Part shown: positions 15,884 to 25,667 of the stretch, piece by piece | How the letters are laid out: the number at the start of each line of letters is the position of its first letter | Numbering within the stretch: position 1 is the first letter of the stretch | From: JAYKGU01 sp035285585 | Lineage (GTDB): Bacteria > Cyanobacteriota > Cyanobacteriia > CAKZMO01 | Direction: 5' to 3' | Length of the DNA stretch: 64,000 nt | Assembly (NCBI GenBank): GCA_035285585.1 | Contig: JAYKGU010000021.1 | Coordinates: forward strand, 12,470 to 76,469 | Notes under the pieces: model-generated | Seen by the model: the letters and a program-made list of their open reading frames with translations, nothing else | Database searches by the model: none | Told to the model about the DNA's origin: nothing | Position numbers and translations under genes: made by a program

Positions 15884-16870
15884 GTGATTGGACGCATAAT
15901 TGGACAGATGCGCCTGCTGCACCTGGTGAACCGGCGGTTTTTTCGGTTTTTTAGATATCTTACGCCTCGGGTTCTCTGGGAAACGGGTAGGCGAACCGGC
16001 GAACAGCGGCTGATGGGGCTGGCGTCCGAAATCGCCTACAACGCCATGTTTGCCCTTTTCCCCTCAATTCTGGCAGTTTTCACCGCCATTGGCCTCTTTG
16101 ACCCATTGACGACCCGGTTTGAGCGCATGGTTGAGCGGGTGAGCGAGGTCGTGCCTTTGGAGGTGTTTCGCCTGGTCAACAACTTCGCGGAGGAGTTAAG
16201 TAACAGCAGCAATGGTGGGCTGTTTTCCCTGAGCTTTTTTCTAGCGATCTGGATTTCATCGGGGGCTGTGGGATCTGCCATGCGGGCTATGGATCAGATT
16301 CACCAGGTGCCCCGCCGCCGCCGCCGCCCCTTCTGGAAGGCCAAGCTTATTTCCATTGGGCTGACCTTGGGGGCGATCGCCCTCCTGATCCTGGCTTCGT
16401 TTCTGATTTTCCTCAGCGACATTCTGCTGGGCATTCTCATCGACCAGGCGGCTCAGCGAAGCAGTATTTTAGAGCAGGCACTGCTCACTGTGGCCCAGTA
16501 TTTGAGCTTTCCCCTGGCTCTGTGCACCATGTCCGTTGCCTTCGCCGTTCTCTATCGCTTTGGCCCCAGCCGCTGGAACCCAGGAAAACCCATTCTGCCG
16601 GGAGCAATGCTGGCAGCCATTTCCTGGGCGGTGATTTCGGGCCTGTTTCGCCTTTATGTCATTCGCTTCGGCAACTACAATCGGGTCTATGGTGCGGTGG
16701 GGGCTGTGATCGTCCTCTTGCTGTGGCTCTACCTTAGCTCCCTGGTGATGCTGATCGGGGATCAGCTAAATGTGGTGGTGGGCGAGGCGATGCAGCAAGC
16801 AAAAAGCGACAGGAGAGAGCTGAAAGGAAAGAAGGGCAAGGGATCGATAGAAAAAGGGGAGGAGCATTAG
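15884..16870 (+). CDS. YihY/BrkB-family inner membrane protein
   Basis: A 328-residue membrane protein with about six hydrophobic helices. It has the family hallmarks LASEIAYNAMFALFPSILAV near the N terminus and YGAVGAVIVLLLWLYLSSLV near the C terminus. BrkB/YihY proteins (UPF0761) have no settled biochemical role; earlier RNase BN naming was wrong. The tail is short, lysine-rich and cytoplasmic. GTG start at 15884. Its TAG is immediately followed by the GTG of the FAD oxidoreductase (0-bp gap), so the two are translationally coupled. Confidence 0.9.
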   Translation: MIGRIIGQMRLLHLVNRRFFRFFRYLTPRVLWETGRRTGEQRLMGLASEIAYNAMFALFPSILAVFTAIGLFDPLTTRFERMVERVSEVVPLEVFRLVNNFAEELSNSSNGGLFSLSFFLAIWISSGAVGSAMRAMDQIHQVPRRRRRPFWKAKLISIGLTLGAIALLILASFLIFLSDILLGILIDQAAQRSSILEQALLTVAQYLSFPLALCTMSVAFAVLYRFGPSRWNPGKPILPGAMLAAISWAVISGLFRLYVIRFGNYNRVYGAVGAVIVLLLWLYLSSLVMLIGDQLNVVVGEAMQQAKSDRRELKGKKGKGSIEKGEEH

Positions 16871-17980
16871 GTGAATCGGGTTGTTGTCGTGGGGGCGGGG
16901 GTTGTGGGGGCAGCGATCGCCTACGAGCTGAGCCTGGTGCCGGATCTACAGATAACCCTGCTCGATCGCCAGCCACCGGCTCAAGATTCCACGGGGGCAG
17001 CCCTGGGCGTCCTGATGGGAGCCATCAGTCAAAAGACCAGGGGACGGGCATGGCGACTGCGGGAGGCCAGCCTGCGCCGCTATAAGACCCTAATTCCCGA
17101 ATTAGAAGCTCTTATGGGCAACCTGATCCCCGTTAACCGGGACGGCATCCTCCTGCTGGGTTTTGCAGATGAAAATTGGGACAAATGGCGAGATCTGGCA
17201 GCGCTGCGCCAGACTCAGGGCTGGCGGCTAGAGATCTGGGACGAGGGGACGCTGCGATCGCGCTACCCCCAGGTGGGCCAGCAGTTGGGCGGGCAGGCAA
17301 TCACCGGGGCGGTTTATTCCCCTGGCGATCGCCAGATCGATCCGGTGGCCCTCACCCAGGCCCTGGTATCTGCCGCCCAGCATCAAGGAGTCACCGTGAG
17401 ACTGGACACGTCGGTTATGGCGCTGACGCGATCGCCCGCTGTCGCCCACGGCCCATACCAACTGCACACCACCCAGGGAGACCTTCCTGCCGACTGGATA
17501 ATCCTGGCCGCCGGGCTAGGGTCGCCCCTGCTGAGCGCATCGCTGCACCAGTCCCTGGATATTCGCCCGGTTCTAGGACAGGCCCTGCGGCTGCACCTCC
17601 CCCAGCCCCTGGGCACGGCAGCCTTTCGGCCCGTCCTCACCGGCCAGGATCTGCACATCGTACCCCTGGGAGAGCGGGAGTGCTGGGTAGGAGCAACCGT
17701 GGAATTTCCCGATGAAGCAGGCGGGGTCGTAGCCGATGCAGCTCAGCTACAGACAGTGCTGGAAGGGGCGATCGCCCTCTGCCCACTCCTGGCCGGTGCC
17801 ACCGTCCTCCATACCTGGTCGGGCCAGCGTCCCCGCCCCTTTAACCGCTCAGCTCCAGTGATCGAGCCGCTTCCCGATCATCCCCAGGTCATCCTCGCCA
17901 CCGGCCACTATCGCAATGGCGTACTGCTGGCCCCGGCAACGGCGCTCCAGGTGCGAGATTTAGTCATAAAAGCTGAATGA
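16871..17980 (+). CDS. FAD-dependent oxidoreductase (DAO family, glycine-oxidase-like)
   Basis: A 369-residue DAO-fold flavoenzyme. The N-terminal Rossmann motif VVVVGAGVVGAAIAYELS binds FAD. TGAALGVLMGAISQ and the C-terminal ATGHYRNGVLLAPATA are family blocks seen in D-amino-acid and glycine oxidases, including ThiO, which makes iminoglycine for thiazole synthesis. No thi genes are nearby, so ThiO is only a possibility. It starts with GTG directly after the BrkB-type gene stop, indicating an operon. The length is normal. Confidence 0.88.
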   Translation: MNRVVVVGAGVVGAAIAYELSLVPDLQITLLDRQPPAQDSTGAALGVLMGAISQKTRGRAWRLREASLRRYKTLIPELEALMGNLIPVNRDGILLLGFADENWDKWRDLAALRQTQGWRLEIWDEGTLRSRYPQVGQQLGGQAITGAVYSPGDRQIDPVALTQALVSAAQHQGVTVRLDTSVMALTRSPAVAHGPYQLHTTQGDLPADWIILAAGLGSPLLSASLHQSLDIRPVLGQALRLHLPQPLGTAAFRPVLTGQDLHIVPLGERECWVGATVEFPDEAGGVVADAAQLQTVLEGAIALCPLLAGATVLHTWSGQRPRPFNRSAPVIEPLPDHPQVILATGHYRNGVLLAPATALQVRDLVIKAE

Positions 17981-18125
17981 GCTGACTTGGGAAATACCTC
18001 AGAGAACCTCTGGCTTAACCCACTCTGGAGCCAGAGTCCCCTGGAAGTGTCCCCAGCGGGATGTCGGAACCAGCCGTCGCGCCAGCATCCTGCTTGCGTA
18101 TGGATCACTCAAAACTCACCGCTCC

Positions 18126-19307
18126 TCACTGCTGCGACAGCCGTTTCACCGTCTCCCCGCCCAGCAGGCGATCGGCCTCCGCCAGGGTGGCAGGGATCGT
18201 ATCGGCATGGGGGCTGTGGGCCAGACACGCCCGCAGGTCAAGCTGGTGAATCTGGTCAGCTTTGTTCCCTGGAAACCAGTGACTGGCATTACCCAGCAGG
18301 TTATAGCGCATCTTGGCGTAGTCCACCATATCGTAGGCCAGGGCCAGGTTACGCAACCAGAGGATCACGGGAATATTGACCCCGCCGGGGGTATGCCGCT
18401 GATCCGGCAGGCCGACGTGCCAGCTTTTGTACCAGGTTTCACCCAGGGCCTCAATGGCGGCCTGCTCCAGTCGCTGCAGGATGGGCGGCAGCACTTCATC
18501 GGCGCGATCGAGCAGCTCCAGGGTTTTCAGGTGCTCATCAAAATCAGAGGGACGGGCCGCTCCCAGGCTCAGGGTATGCACCTGGGGATGGCTGAGGCAA
18601 AAGAGGTCGTTAAACACCATCGGACTCAGGGGCGCACAGAGATCCACCAGCTTTTGCGGCGGACTGTAGAGCTTGCCACCCTTGTCGGAGGGGCTGATGA
18701 TAAATACGCCCATGTCCCGCTGGCTGGCCGCCTCAATGGCAGGCCAGTTGAACTGGTTGATGTAGTACCAGTGGAGATTCACGTAGTCGAACTGGTTGGT
18801 TTCGATGGTCTTGAGAATAATGTCCGTAGGGGCGTGGGTAGAAAAGCCAATGAAGCGCACCTTGCCCTGCTGCTGAAGCGATCGCGCCACTTCCAAACAG
18901 CCCCCCGGTCGCACTGTCCAGTCGAGCATTTCGGGGGTGTTGATGCCGTGGATGCCCAGCAGGTCAACGGTGTCGAGTCGCAGATTAGACAGGCATTTCT
19001 GCACGGTTTTACCAAAATCTTTAGGATTTTCCTGGGGCGAAACCTTGGTTTGAACAATGAGCTGCTCCCGTGGCAGTCGCGGCAAAATCCGTCCCAGTTG
19101 AATTTCGGATGTGCCGTAGCCTCGCGCTGTTTCAATATGGTGAATGCCCACCTCAAGCGAGCGGCGAATGGTGGCCTCCAGGTTGTCCTGGCTGGGGTGG
19201 GGAATTTGCCAGCCAGGCACGTCTTTCCAGGAGTGTTGATAGCGCATCCCGCCACAGGAGAAGACGGGCATTTGTAAATTCGTGCGTCCGAATCGTCGGT
19301 ATTGCAT
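18126..19307 (-). CDS. Aldo/keto reductase
   Basis: A 393-residue NADPH-dependent oxidoreductase of the AKR superfamily. The catalytic residues are visible: Tyr in IETARGYGTSEIQLG (~60), Lys in LIVQTKVSPQE (~84) and His in LLGIHGINTP (~115). It belongs to the long type that often carries a C-terminal ferredoxin-like Cys cluster, but here the C terminus (residues ~300-393) lacks a CxxCxxC motif. The substrate is unknown. It is monocistronic, convergent with the DAO gene. Confidence 0.9.
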   Translation of the reverse strand: MQYRRFGRTNLQMPVFSCGGMRYQHSWKDVPGWQIPHPSQDNLEATIRRSLEVGIHHIETARGYGTSEIQLGRILPRLPREQLIVQTKVSPQENPKDFGKTVQKCLSNLRLDTVDLLGIHGINTPEMLDWTVRPGGCLEVARSLQQQGKVRFIGFSTHAPTDIILKTIETNQFDYVNLHWYYINQFNWPAIEAASQRDMGVFIISPSDKGGKLYSPPQKLVDLCAPLSPMVFNDLFCLSHPQVHTLSLGAARPSDFDEHLKTLELLDRADEVLPPILQRLEQAAIEALGETWYKSWHVGLPDQRHTPGGVNIPVILWLRNLALAYDMVDYAKMRYNLLGNASHWFPGNKADQIHQLDLRACLAHSPHADTIPATLAEADRLLGGETVKRLSQQ

Positions 19308-19831
19308 GGAAGCTGGTTCGCCTTATGGCCATCACTCACGTCATCTCTGAGTATGCCACGGCAGTTTCAGGCCTGCGGGCCGCTAGCGGACGGGTGGAGC
19401 ATCCGAAAAATTACGGAGAAGTTTGCCAGTATCAAAAAATTCATCCAATCTTGACTCAGTAATCAAGTACTTTTATTGAAACGTAAGGAATACTAAGTAA
19501 CAGAGAATGCTAACTAGCAGAACAACTTCAGTGTGCATCTCAAGTCCGTATCCGTGTTCGTTAAGCTACTTTCAGGGAAATTTGACAGGCATCTCATGCG
19601 CGGTTCTATTGCATAGATCTCCCCAAATCTCCCTAAATCTCCCTAAGCCTATCTCAATGGATTGCCACCCGTTGATTGCCACCCCCACTTCCTCCACCAG
19701 CCCCCATAGTTGAGTCTGGTCATTCAAGTAAAGACCAGTAAGCGATCGCCCCTATCCCTCTTCCTCGCCACTTACTTCCACTGAGTAGCGTCAGTGACCT
19801 TATTATTCAGCGTTTTTAAACGCATCTGCCT
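19308..19831. other. Intergenic region with short tandem repeats
   Basis: No gene seen. It contains an imperfect 10-11-bp tandem repeat of the type ATCTCCCnAA near 19617-19650 and a duplicated GATTGCCACCC near 19660-19685. Confidence 0.6.
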
Positions 19832-21802
19832 ATGTTAGGACATGTTGTCGGCGGACGGTACCAAATTCTCCAGCACCTGGGTGGTGGTGGGTTTGGACGG
19901 ACCTATCTGGCAGAAGACAAACACCTGCCGGGGCAGCCTCAGTGCGTCGTTAAGCAACTCAAACCTCGTAACACCCACCCGCAGGCTCTGGAAGTGGCGC
20001 GGCGATTATTTGAGCGGGAGGCAGAGGTGCTGTATCTGCTGGGCAACCATCCCCAAATTCCCCGTCTGTTCGCCCACTTCGAAGAAAATCAGGAGTTTTA
20101 TCTCGTCCAGGAGTTCATTGACGGCACTGTCCTCAGCCGCGAGATTCGTCGGGGGCAGACTCTCAGCGAAATGGACACAATCGGGCTGCTAAAAGAAATT
20201 CTCACCATTCTCCAATTCGTCCACGGGCAACACGTCATTCATCGCGACATCAAACCCTCCAACCTGATGCGGCGACACCAGGACCAGGCCATCGTGCTCA
20301 TCGATTTTGGTGGCGTTAAGCAAATTGGGTCTGAATCCTCCGATGCGGAGCAGAGCAGCATTACGATCGCCATCGGCTCCTCTGGATACATGCCCAACGA
20401 GCAGCTAGCAGGCAAGCCCCGCTACAGCAGCGACATCTACTCAGTGGGCATGATTGGCATTAAGGCATTGACGGGCTGCAGCCCGGCGCAATTGCCCGAA
20501 GATTTGCGGTCGGGGGAAATTCTCTGGCGCGATCGCGCCCCCCACACTTCCGACGAGTTTGCCCACATTCTCGAGACTATGACCCGTTATGACTTCCGCC
20601 ATCGCTATGAAACCGTCGAAGCGGTGATTGCTGCCCTCGACAACCTGACGGCCCAGTCTGATACGGCGACCATGACCTACCAGAAGCCCACAGGCAAGCC
20701 TTCTCGTCCACCTGAGCAGCAGGATCCCGTCGAGGGTCAAGCCTCCCATCTGCCCGATGCCGTCGATCGCGCCACCACGTCCTCCTCCACCGAATTATCG
20801 GCCCACGTCGGGCTATCGACCCTGCTGTTAAACACAGGTCAGTCAGGCATTGATGCCACTGCAGCTAGTTCGGGAATTAGGGATGGCTATTTGGTCTGGT
20901 ATGAGCGGGGAGATGAGTTATTCCAGCAGCAGCGGTTTCAGCGGGCAATTCCCTGTTATGAAAAGGTGCTGCAGGCAGTACCCGACGACTATTTTGCCTG
21001 GTTTAAGCTGGCGATGGCCCTGGAAAATGTGCAGCGTCACGTGGATGCGATCGCCTGCTACGACCGGGTCGTCCAGCTTCAGCCTGAGGATTATCTCGCC
21101 TGGTTTAAGCGGGGCAAGGCGCTGGAGCATCTCCAGCGGTACGAAGAGTCGCTGGCATCTTATGACCGCGTGGTGCAGATTCAACCGCGCAACTACTGGG
21201 TTTGGCACGAGCGGGGCATGGTGTTAGAAGCGCTGAAGCGCAACGAGGATGCCATCAGCGCCTTTGACCGGGCGGTGCAGCTCAAGCCCGATTTCCAGCT
21301 TGCCATTGAACACCGGAAGCGGCTTTTGCGACAGTCGAAGCAAGTTAGCCGCCTGTACGATTTGCATCATTACGATGAGGCGATCGCCTCCTGCAACCAG
21401 GCCATCCGTGACCAGCCCGACAATGTGATGGCGTGGCTTATGCGGGGAATGGCGTTTGAAAACGCAAATCAGTATGCAGAAGCCATTCGTTCTTATCAAC
21501 AGGTCATCCGGCTGCAGCGGGACGACCATCTCGCCTGGTTTAAGTGTGGCACTTTGTTGGAAAAACTAGAGCGCTATCCCGACGCCGCTAAAGCTTATCA
21601 AGAAGTGACCCGGCTCCAACCCGATAACTACTGGGCCTGGTATGACTGGGGACGGGTATCCGAAACGCTTCACGATTACGAGCAGGCGCTAACGGCCTAC
21701 GATCGCGCCGCCCACCTCAACCCAAATTTAGGCGAGGCGATCGCCGGACGCAAGCGAACCATGCAGCAGCTTAAGCTAATCTGCTCCGTCTCGTCTGAAT
21801 AG
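19832..21802 (+). CDS. Ser/Thr protein kinase fused to TPR repeats
   Basis: 656 residues. The kinase domain (~10-270) begins with the cyanobacterial-type glycine loop GGGGFGRTYLAED. The ATP lysine lies in CVVKQLKP, the catalytic loop is HRDIKPSNLM near residue 137, DFGGVKQ follows, and the APE position is replaced by MPNEQLAG, common in this SpkB/D-like group. A Ser/Thr/Pro linker (~280-345) follows, then about seven to eight TPR units (~350-640) with recurrent AWFKLAMALEN and YDRVVQLQPEDYLAWFKRG-type repeats. TPR arrays on kinases recruit substrates. It is cytoplasmic and lies tail-to-tail with ccmO, so co-regulation with the carboxysome genes is not implied. Confidence 0.95.
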   Translation: MLGHVVGGRYQILQHLGGGGFGRTYLAEDKHLPGQPQCVVKQLKPRNTHPQALEVARRLFEREAEVLYLLGNHPQIPRLFAHFEENQEFYLVQEFIDGTVLSREIRRGQTLSEMDTIGLLKEILTILQFVHGQHVIHRDIKPSNLMRRHQDQAIVLIDFGGVKQIGSESSDAEQSSITIAIGSSGYMPNEQLAGKPRYSSDIYSVGMIGIKALTGCSPAQLPEDLRSGEILWRDRAPHTSDEFAHILETMTRYDFRHRYETVEAVIAALDNLTAQSDTATMTYQKPTGKPSRPPEQQDPVEGQASHLPDAVDRATTSSSTELSAHVGLSTLLLNTGQSGIDATAASSGIRDGYLVWYERGDELFQQQRFQRAIPCYEKVLQAVPDDYFAWFKLAMALENVQRHVDAIACYDRVVQLQPEDYLAWFKRGKALEHLQRYEESLASYDRVVQIQPRNYWVWHERGMVLEALKRNEDAISAFDRAVQLKPDFQLAIEHRKRLLRQSKQVSRLYDLHHYDEAIASCNQAIRDQPDNVMAWLMRGMAFENANQYAEAIRSYQQVIRLQRDDHLAWFKCGTLLEKLERYPDAAKAYQEVTRLQPDNYWAWYDWGRVSETLHDYEQALTAYDRAAHLNPNLGEAIAGRKRTMQQLKLICSVSSE

Positions 21803-21818
21803 CCGCTGCCCGGGTTAG

Positions 21819-22673
21819 CTAGTTAGCTTCTCCCTGGGACTGGGATTGCTGCGACTCAGGCAAACCCTCTGGCTCTAGCTCCAGTTCACGGGGTTCGGGC
21901 GTGGCAAGCTCCCGAAGTTCGGGAAGTTCTAGCAGCTCTTTCTCTGGGAGAGCCTGCTTTTCCTTCAGATCAAGCGGCAGCGATAGCGGTTTAGGCGTCT
22001 CGATCCAGCAGCTGGCGACGGGCAGGGTGTGCTCCAGGTCTTCGAGGGGACGGGGGATGACCATGACAGAATGCAGTTCACCAATGCGCTCGGCTTCGTG
22101 CATCCCCACTTCGATGGCGATCGTGACATCGGCCACATTGCCGCGAATAATGGCCGTACATAGCCCCGATCCAATCATCTCGTAGGAGGCGAGCTGCACC
22201 TCAGCAGACTTGAGCATGGCATCGGCGGCCCCCACCATCGCCGGAAATCCACGGGTTTCCAGGAGGCCAACCGCCTGGTTGCTGAGGCGACTGTAGCCGT
22301 TGATTTCAGAAATTTGTGCCAGACGGCTGCCGATGGGCAACACTGCATCCAGATTGGGCAGCGGACGGGGGATGACTGACTTAGACACGAGCTGGCCAAA
22401 CTGCTGAGCTGTTTCTGCGCCGCTCTCTACGGCAATTCGCACGTCTGCCAGTCGTCCGCGCACCACCGCAGTGCAGTAGCCGCTACCGATTTTTTCGTAT
22501 CCCAGGAGGGTGACCCCAGCGGATTTGAGCATCATGTCGGCGGTGCCAATGATGGCCGGGAAACTGCGAGTGGAGACCAGCCCCAGCGCCGTGTGGCTGA
22601 AGTCGGGCGATCGCCCCGAACGCTGGCCCTGAACCATACCTCGTGCTTGCATGTTCACCGTTGTCTTCTCCAC
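21819..22673 (-). CDS. ccmO: Carboxysome shell protein CcmO (tandem BMC domains)
   Basis: A 284-residue shell protein with two bacterial-microcompartment domains: residues ~28-115 (ALGLVSTRSFPAIIGTADMM, GYEKIGSGYCTAVVRG) and ~128-215 (AVGLLETRGFPAMVGAADAM, MIGSGLCTAIIRGN). These form pseudohexameric tiles in the carboxysome shell. A ~65-residue acidic, Pro/Glu-rich tail follows. It is last in the ccm operon, 17 bp after ccmN. The annotated start is GTG at 22673. An ATG eight codons in (22652), with GGAGAAG upstream, is an equally good start. Confidence 0.95.
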   Translation of the reverse strand: MEKTTVNMQARGMVQGQRSGRSPDFSHTALGLVSTRSFPAIIGTADMMLKSAGVTLLGYEKIGSGYCTAVVRGRLADVRIAVESGAETAQQFGQLVSKSVIPRPLPNLDAVLPIGSRLAQISEINGYSRLSNQAVGLLETRGFPAMVGAADAMLKSAEVQLASYEMIGSGLCTAIIRGNVADVTIAIEVGMHEAERIGELHSVMVIPRPLEDLEHTLPVASCWIETPKPLSLPLDLKEKQALPEKELLELPELRELATPEPRELELEPEGLPESQQSQSQGEAN

Positions 22674-22690
22674 TTACAAAACCCGCTGCA

Positions 22691-23341
22691 TCAGTCTTCA
22701 ACCTGGCTGTCAGGATTCTCATCAACCGCTGGGGCTGGGGACTCAGGCCCCTGCTGCCCTGGGCCACCCCGGTGAAACATCATCTGCATGAGCCGCTCCA
22801 CCGATGTTCGCCCGTAGACATGGGCAAATTTAACCGTTGATGAGGAAACGAACGTCGCTGAAGGGGCACTGGGGTGCTGGCCTGCCTCTGCACAATCCGG
22901 ATCGCCAGGGGGCGGAGCAGGCTGTTTTCCTGAGGTCTGCTCCGCAGGCGGGGCAGCAGCAGGGGAAGGCGGCGGCGGTGATCCACCATTTCCTGGGTCT
23001 TCCAGCAAACTCCCTGGGGCAACTACCTGCTGGGGGGCAACCTTTACCTCGAAGAGAATCGATGTTGCCGCACCAATGCAGGCTCCTTGGCCAATCAGGC
23101 CACACCCCATAATCAGCACCCGCGAACCAATCGTGACATTATCCTGCACTTCCAGGATACCCTGGTGGGCGTGGAGAATGGAGCCTGCCCCAATGGAGAC
23201 CCCCGCAGCGATCCGTAGCTGACTGTCAGGATCTGCCTGGAGGAGCACCCCTGACGCAATGACCGCTGACGGATGAATCGTAACATTTCCACCAATGAAG
23301 AAATGTGCTCCATTCACTGATTCCGGCAACAGGCCATGCAT
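22691..23341 (-). CDS. ccmN: Carboxysome assembly protein CcmN
   Basis: 216 residues. The N-terminal ~120 are left-handed beta-helix hexapeptide repeats (NVTIHPSAVIASGVLLQ, VSIGAGSILHAHQG) that bind CcmM. A Pro/Ser-rich linker follows, then an amphipathic encapsulation helix (HVYGRTSVERLMQMMFHRG, ~168-186) that in CcmN binds the CcmK shell. Unusually, about 27 residues (PGQQGPESPAP...) follow this helix, whereas it is normally the extreme C terminus. It lies between ccmM (46 bp upstream) and ccmO. Confidence 0.94.
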   Translation of the reverse strand: MHGLLPESVNGAHFFIGGNVTIHPSAVIASGVLLQADPDSQLRIAAGVSIGAGSILHAHQGILEVQDNVTIGSRVLIMGCGLIGQGACIGAATSILFEVKVAPQQVVAPGSLLEDPGNGGSPPPPSPAAAPPAEQTSGKQPAPPPGDPDCAEAGQHPSAPSATFVSSSTVKFAHVYGRTSVERLMQMMFHRGGPGQQGPESPAPAVDENPDSQVED

Positions 23342-23387
23342 TCAAAAATCCGCCTCCGGACTGATCGCTTTAGGTGACACTGAAGGG

Positions 23388-25475
23388 CTAAGGTCGCTGC
23401 ACAATTAGCTCGAGTACCCGCCGCTTGGCATTGGGATCAATTCCAATGATGCGGACGTACTCTCCTACATGCTCGCTCAGGCAGGCCTCAATGGCAGCCA
23501 CCGCCTCCGCTGGACGACTAGACTGGATGGACGCACAGTTTTTCCACGAGCTGGTCTGGAAACGACGGGCATCGGCATACTCAATACCAATGCGGTAGCC
23601 CTGGGAAAGAAGCTGGTTCACCTGGCCCAGGATCTCCGGGGTCAGGGTCTGACTTTGAACCGCTGGGTTGCTGGTAAACCGGGTCGCCTCACGCGGAGAG
23701 GCTGCACTGCCTGCCGGATGAGCTGCTGGCGTGAAGGGACGCTGGACATCATCTGGTCGCTGGATGATCATTTCCAGCACCCGTCGCTTGGCGTTGGCAT
23801 CAATGCCGATGAGCCGGACATATTCTCCAGCATGTTCAGCCAGGCAGGCTTCCAGGGCCGCAACCACCTCCCGGGGGCGGGTCGACTCGATGGGGGCACA
23901 ACTCTTCCAGGAGCTGGTTTGGAAGCGACGGGCGTCGGCGTGCTCAGTACCGATGCGGTAGCCCTGGGAGAGAAGCTGGCTCACCTGATCCACCACTTCG
24001 GGCGGAAGAGCCTGGCTTTGAACGGATGACCTGTAGCCATTGGCCTGGGTGGCACGGGGGGGGGCCGCACTGCCCGCCGGGTGAGCGGCAGGGGTGAAGG
24101 ATGGGGGGCGATCGCCCGGACGTTGAATAATAACTTCTAGTACACGCCGCTTGGCCTGGGTGTCAACCCCAACCAGCTTCACATACTCGCCGGGATGTTC
24201 GGCTAAACAGGCTTCCAGAGCGGCAAAGACATCTGCTTCCCTCGGCGACTCCACCATCGGGCAGGTTTTCCAGGAGCTGGTCTGGAAGCGACGGGCATCG
24301 GCATGCTCCATGCTGACGCGATGTCCCTGGGCCAAGAGCTGGCGCACCTGCTGGGCAAGGTCGCCACTTAAGGAGCCTGACGTTGCGGCTGGTGTCGGGC
24401 GGCTGCTACTGTAGCTGCTGCGACCATTTCCATTGGAGGACGGAGCCGACGAAGGCACATATCCGTGACCATTGCTGGAGGGATTGAGCTGCACAGCCGC
24501 ATCTCCGGGACGCTGGATAATTTTCTCGAGCACCCGCCGCTTAGAGGCCGTATCGACGCCCAGCAGCCGGACGTAGTCACCCTCGTGCTCAGCCAGGCAG
24601 TTGGCGAGGGCGGCCAATACATCGCCTGGGCGACTAGAGGCAATGGGCGGACAGCTCTGCCACGAACTGGTTTGAAAGCGACGTCGATCAGCATACTCGG
24701 CACTCACACGGTAGCCCTGGGCCAGCAGTTGCTGCACATCAGAGGCGATCGCCCCGCTAATATCGGTTTGCCCCGGCGAGCTGGTGGAAGACATTGGTGA
24801 AGAATAGGTCGGTTTCATGGTGTTTGAGGTATTAGACTGGTAGCTCCGTTCTAGTTCGCTGCGAATGGCAGCAACGCAGGCGATATCTTCAGAGCAGCGA
24901 TAACCCGATCGCAGTGCATCATTAACATCGACCACGTGGTTGGCAAACTGGACATCAAGGGATTGAACATCGGGTAGCTGGTCGGCCTGCTGCTGGGTGG
25001 TAATAATCGCGCCAGAGGGAACGTATTTTCCTGGTGGCACTTCAACGTCTTGAATAAGGGCATGCATCATAACAACGCAGCCCTTGCCAAGGCGAGCATT
25101 GAAAACGGTTGAGCGAAAACCAATGAAGCAGTTATCCCCCACGTAGGCTGGCCCGTGGATCAGGCACATGTGGGTGATTGAGGTGTTGCGGCCAATCCAA
25201 ACAGAGTATTGCTGCTGATCGTCGCCAACTACGCGCCCCTGCTCCAAACCGTGGATGACCACCCCGTCTTGAACGTTGCTATTCTCGCCAATGTGGAAAG
25301 GATGCCCCTCATCGGCTCGAATGGATGTTCCGGGAGCAACCAGAACATCAGGGCCAATGTGAACATCCCCAATAATATTCGAGAAAGAGTGAACGTAGGC
25401 GGTTTCGTGGATCGTGGGCTGCGCCAAACTTTTCGACCAGGGAGTCGGTGGGGCAGCGGAGGTATGAGCAGCCAT
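23388..25475 (-). CDS. ccmM: Carboxysome scaffold CcmM with gamma-carbonic-anhydrase domain and four RbcS-like repeats
   Basis: 695 residues. The gamma-CA domain (~1-200) is a left-handed beta helix with the three zinc-type histidines in GVVIHG (75), THMC (102) and LIHG (107), plus Cys194 and Cys200 in CSEDIAC. In characterised active CcmM a 194-200 disulphide is required for carbonic anhydrase activity, so this one is predicted to be active. Four SSU-like modules follow, each with a RRFQTSSWxxC core, joined by Ser/Pro/Gly linkers; they bind and cluster Rubisco. An internal start near Met220 could give the short (M35-type) form. An AGGAG site lies before the ATG. Confidence 0.97.
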   Translation of the reverse strand: MAAHTSAAPPTPWSKSLAQPTIHETAYVHSFSNIIGDVHIGPDVLVAPGTSIRADEGHPFHIGENSNVQDGVVIHGLEQGRVVGDDQQQYSVWIGRNTSITHMCLIHGPAYVGDNCFIGFRSTVFNARLGKGCVVMMHALIQDVEVPPGKYVPSGAIITTQQQADQLPDVQSLDVQFANHVVDVNDALRSGYRCSEDIACVAAIRSELERSYQSNTSNTMKPTYSSPMSSTSSPGQTDISGAIASDVQQLLAQGYRVSAEYADRRRFQTSSWQSCPPIASSRPGDVLAALANCLAEHEGDYVRLLGVDTASKRRVLEKIIQRPGDAAVQLNPSSNGHGYVPSSAPSSNGNGRSSYSSSRPTPAATSGSLSGDLAQQVRQLLAQGHRVSMEHADARRFQTSSWKTCPMVESPREADVFAALEACLAEHPGEYVKLVGVDTQAKRRVLEVIIQRPGDRPPSFTPAAHPAGSAAPPRATQANGYRSSVQSQALPPEVVDQVSQLLSQGYRIGTEHADARRFQTSSWKSCAPIESTRPREVVAALEACLAEHAGEYVRLIGIDANAKRRVLEMIIQRPDDVQRPFTPAAHPAGSAASPREATRFTSNPAVQSQTLTPEILGQVNQLLSQGYRIGIEYADARRFQTSSWKNCASIQSSRPAEAVAAIEACLSEHVGEYVRIIGIDPNAKRRVLELIVQRP

Positions 25476-25667
25476 AGAATATATCTCCTATATATCTCTT
25501 AGCTGAAGTGCGATCGCCCAAGTCGCTGCTATGCGACTCGCTCAAGGGGTGCTGTTGAGCGGAAACCGACTTAACTGACGAGCTGCAAAGCCAATAAACA
25601 AATGACTTTGACTCTGGCTGATAACTGACATTAACCCCGGACCAATCACGGATCAGACTGGGCAGTT

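Noticed and set aside
18207..19277. 356-codon plus-strand frame
   Set aside because: It mirrors the aldo/keto reductase gene, whose catalytic Tyr/Lys/His are intact on the minus strand.
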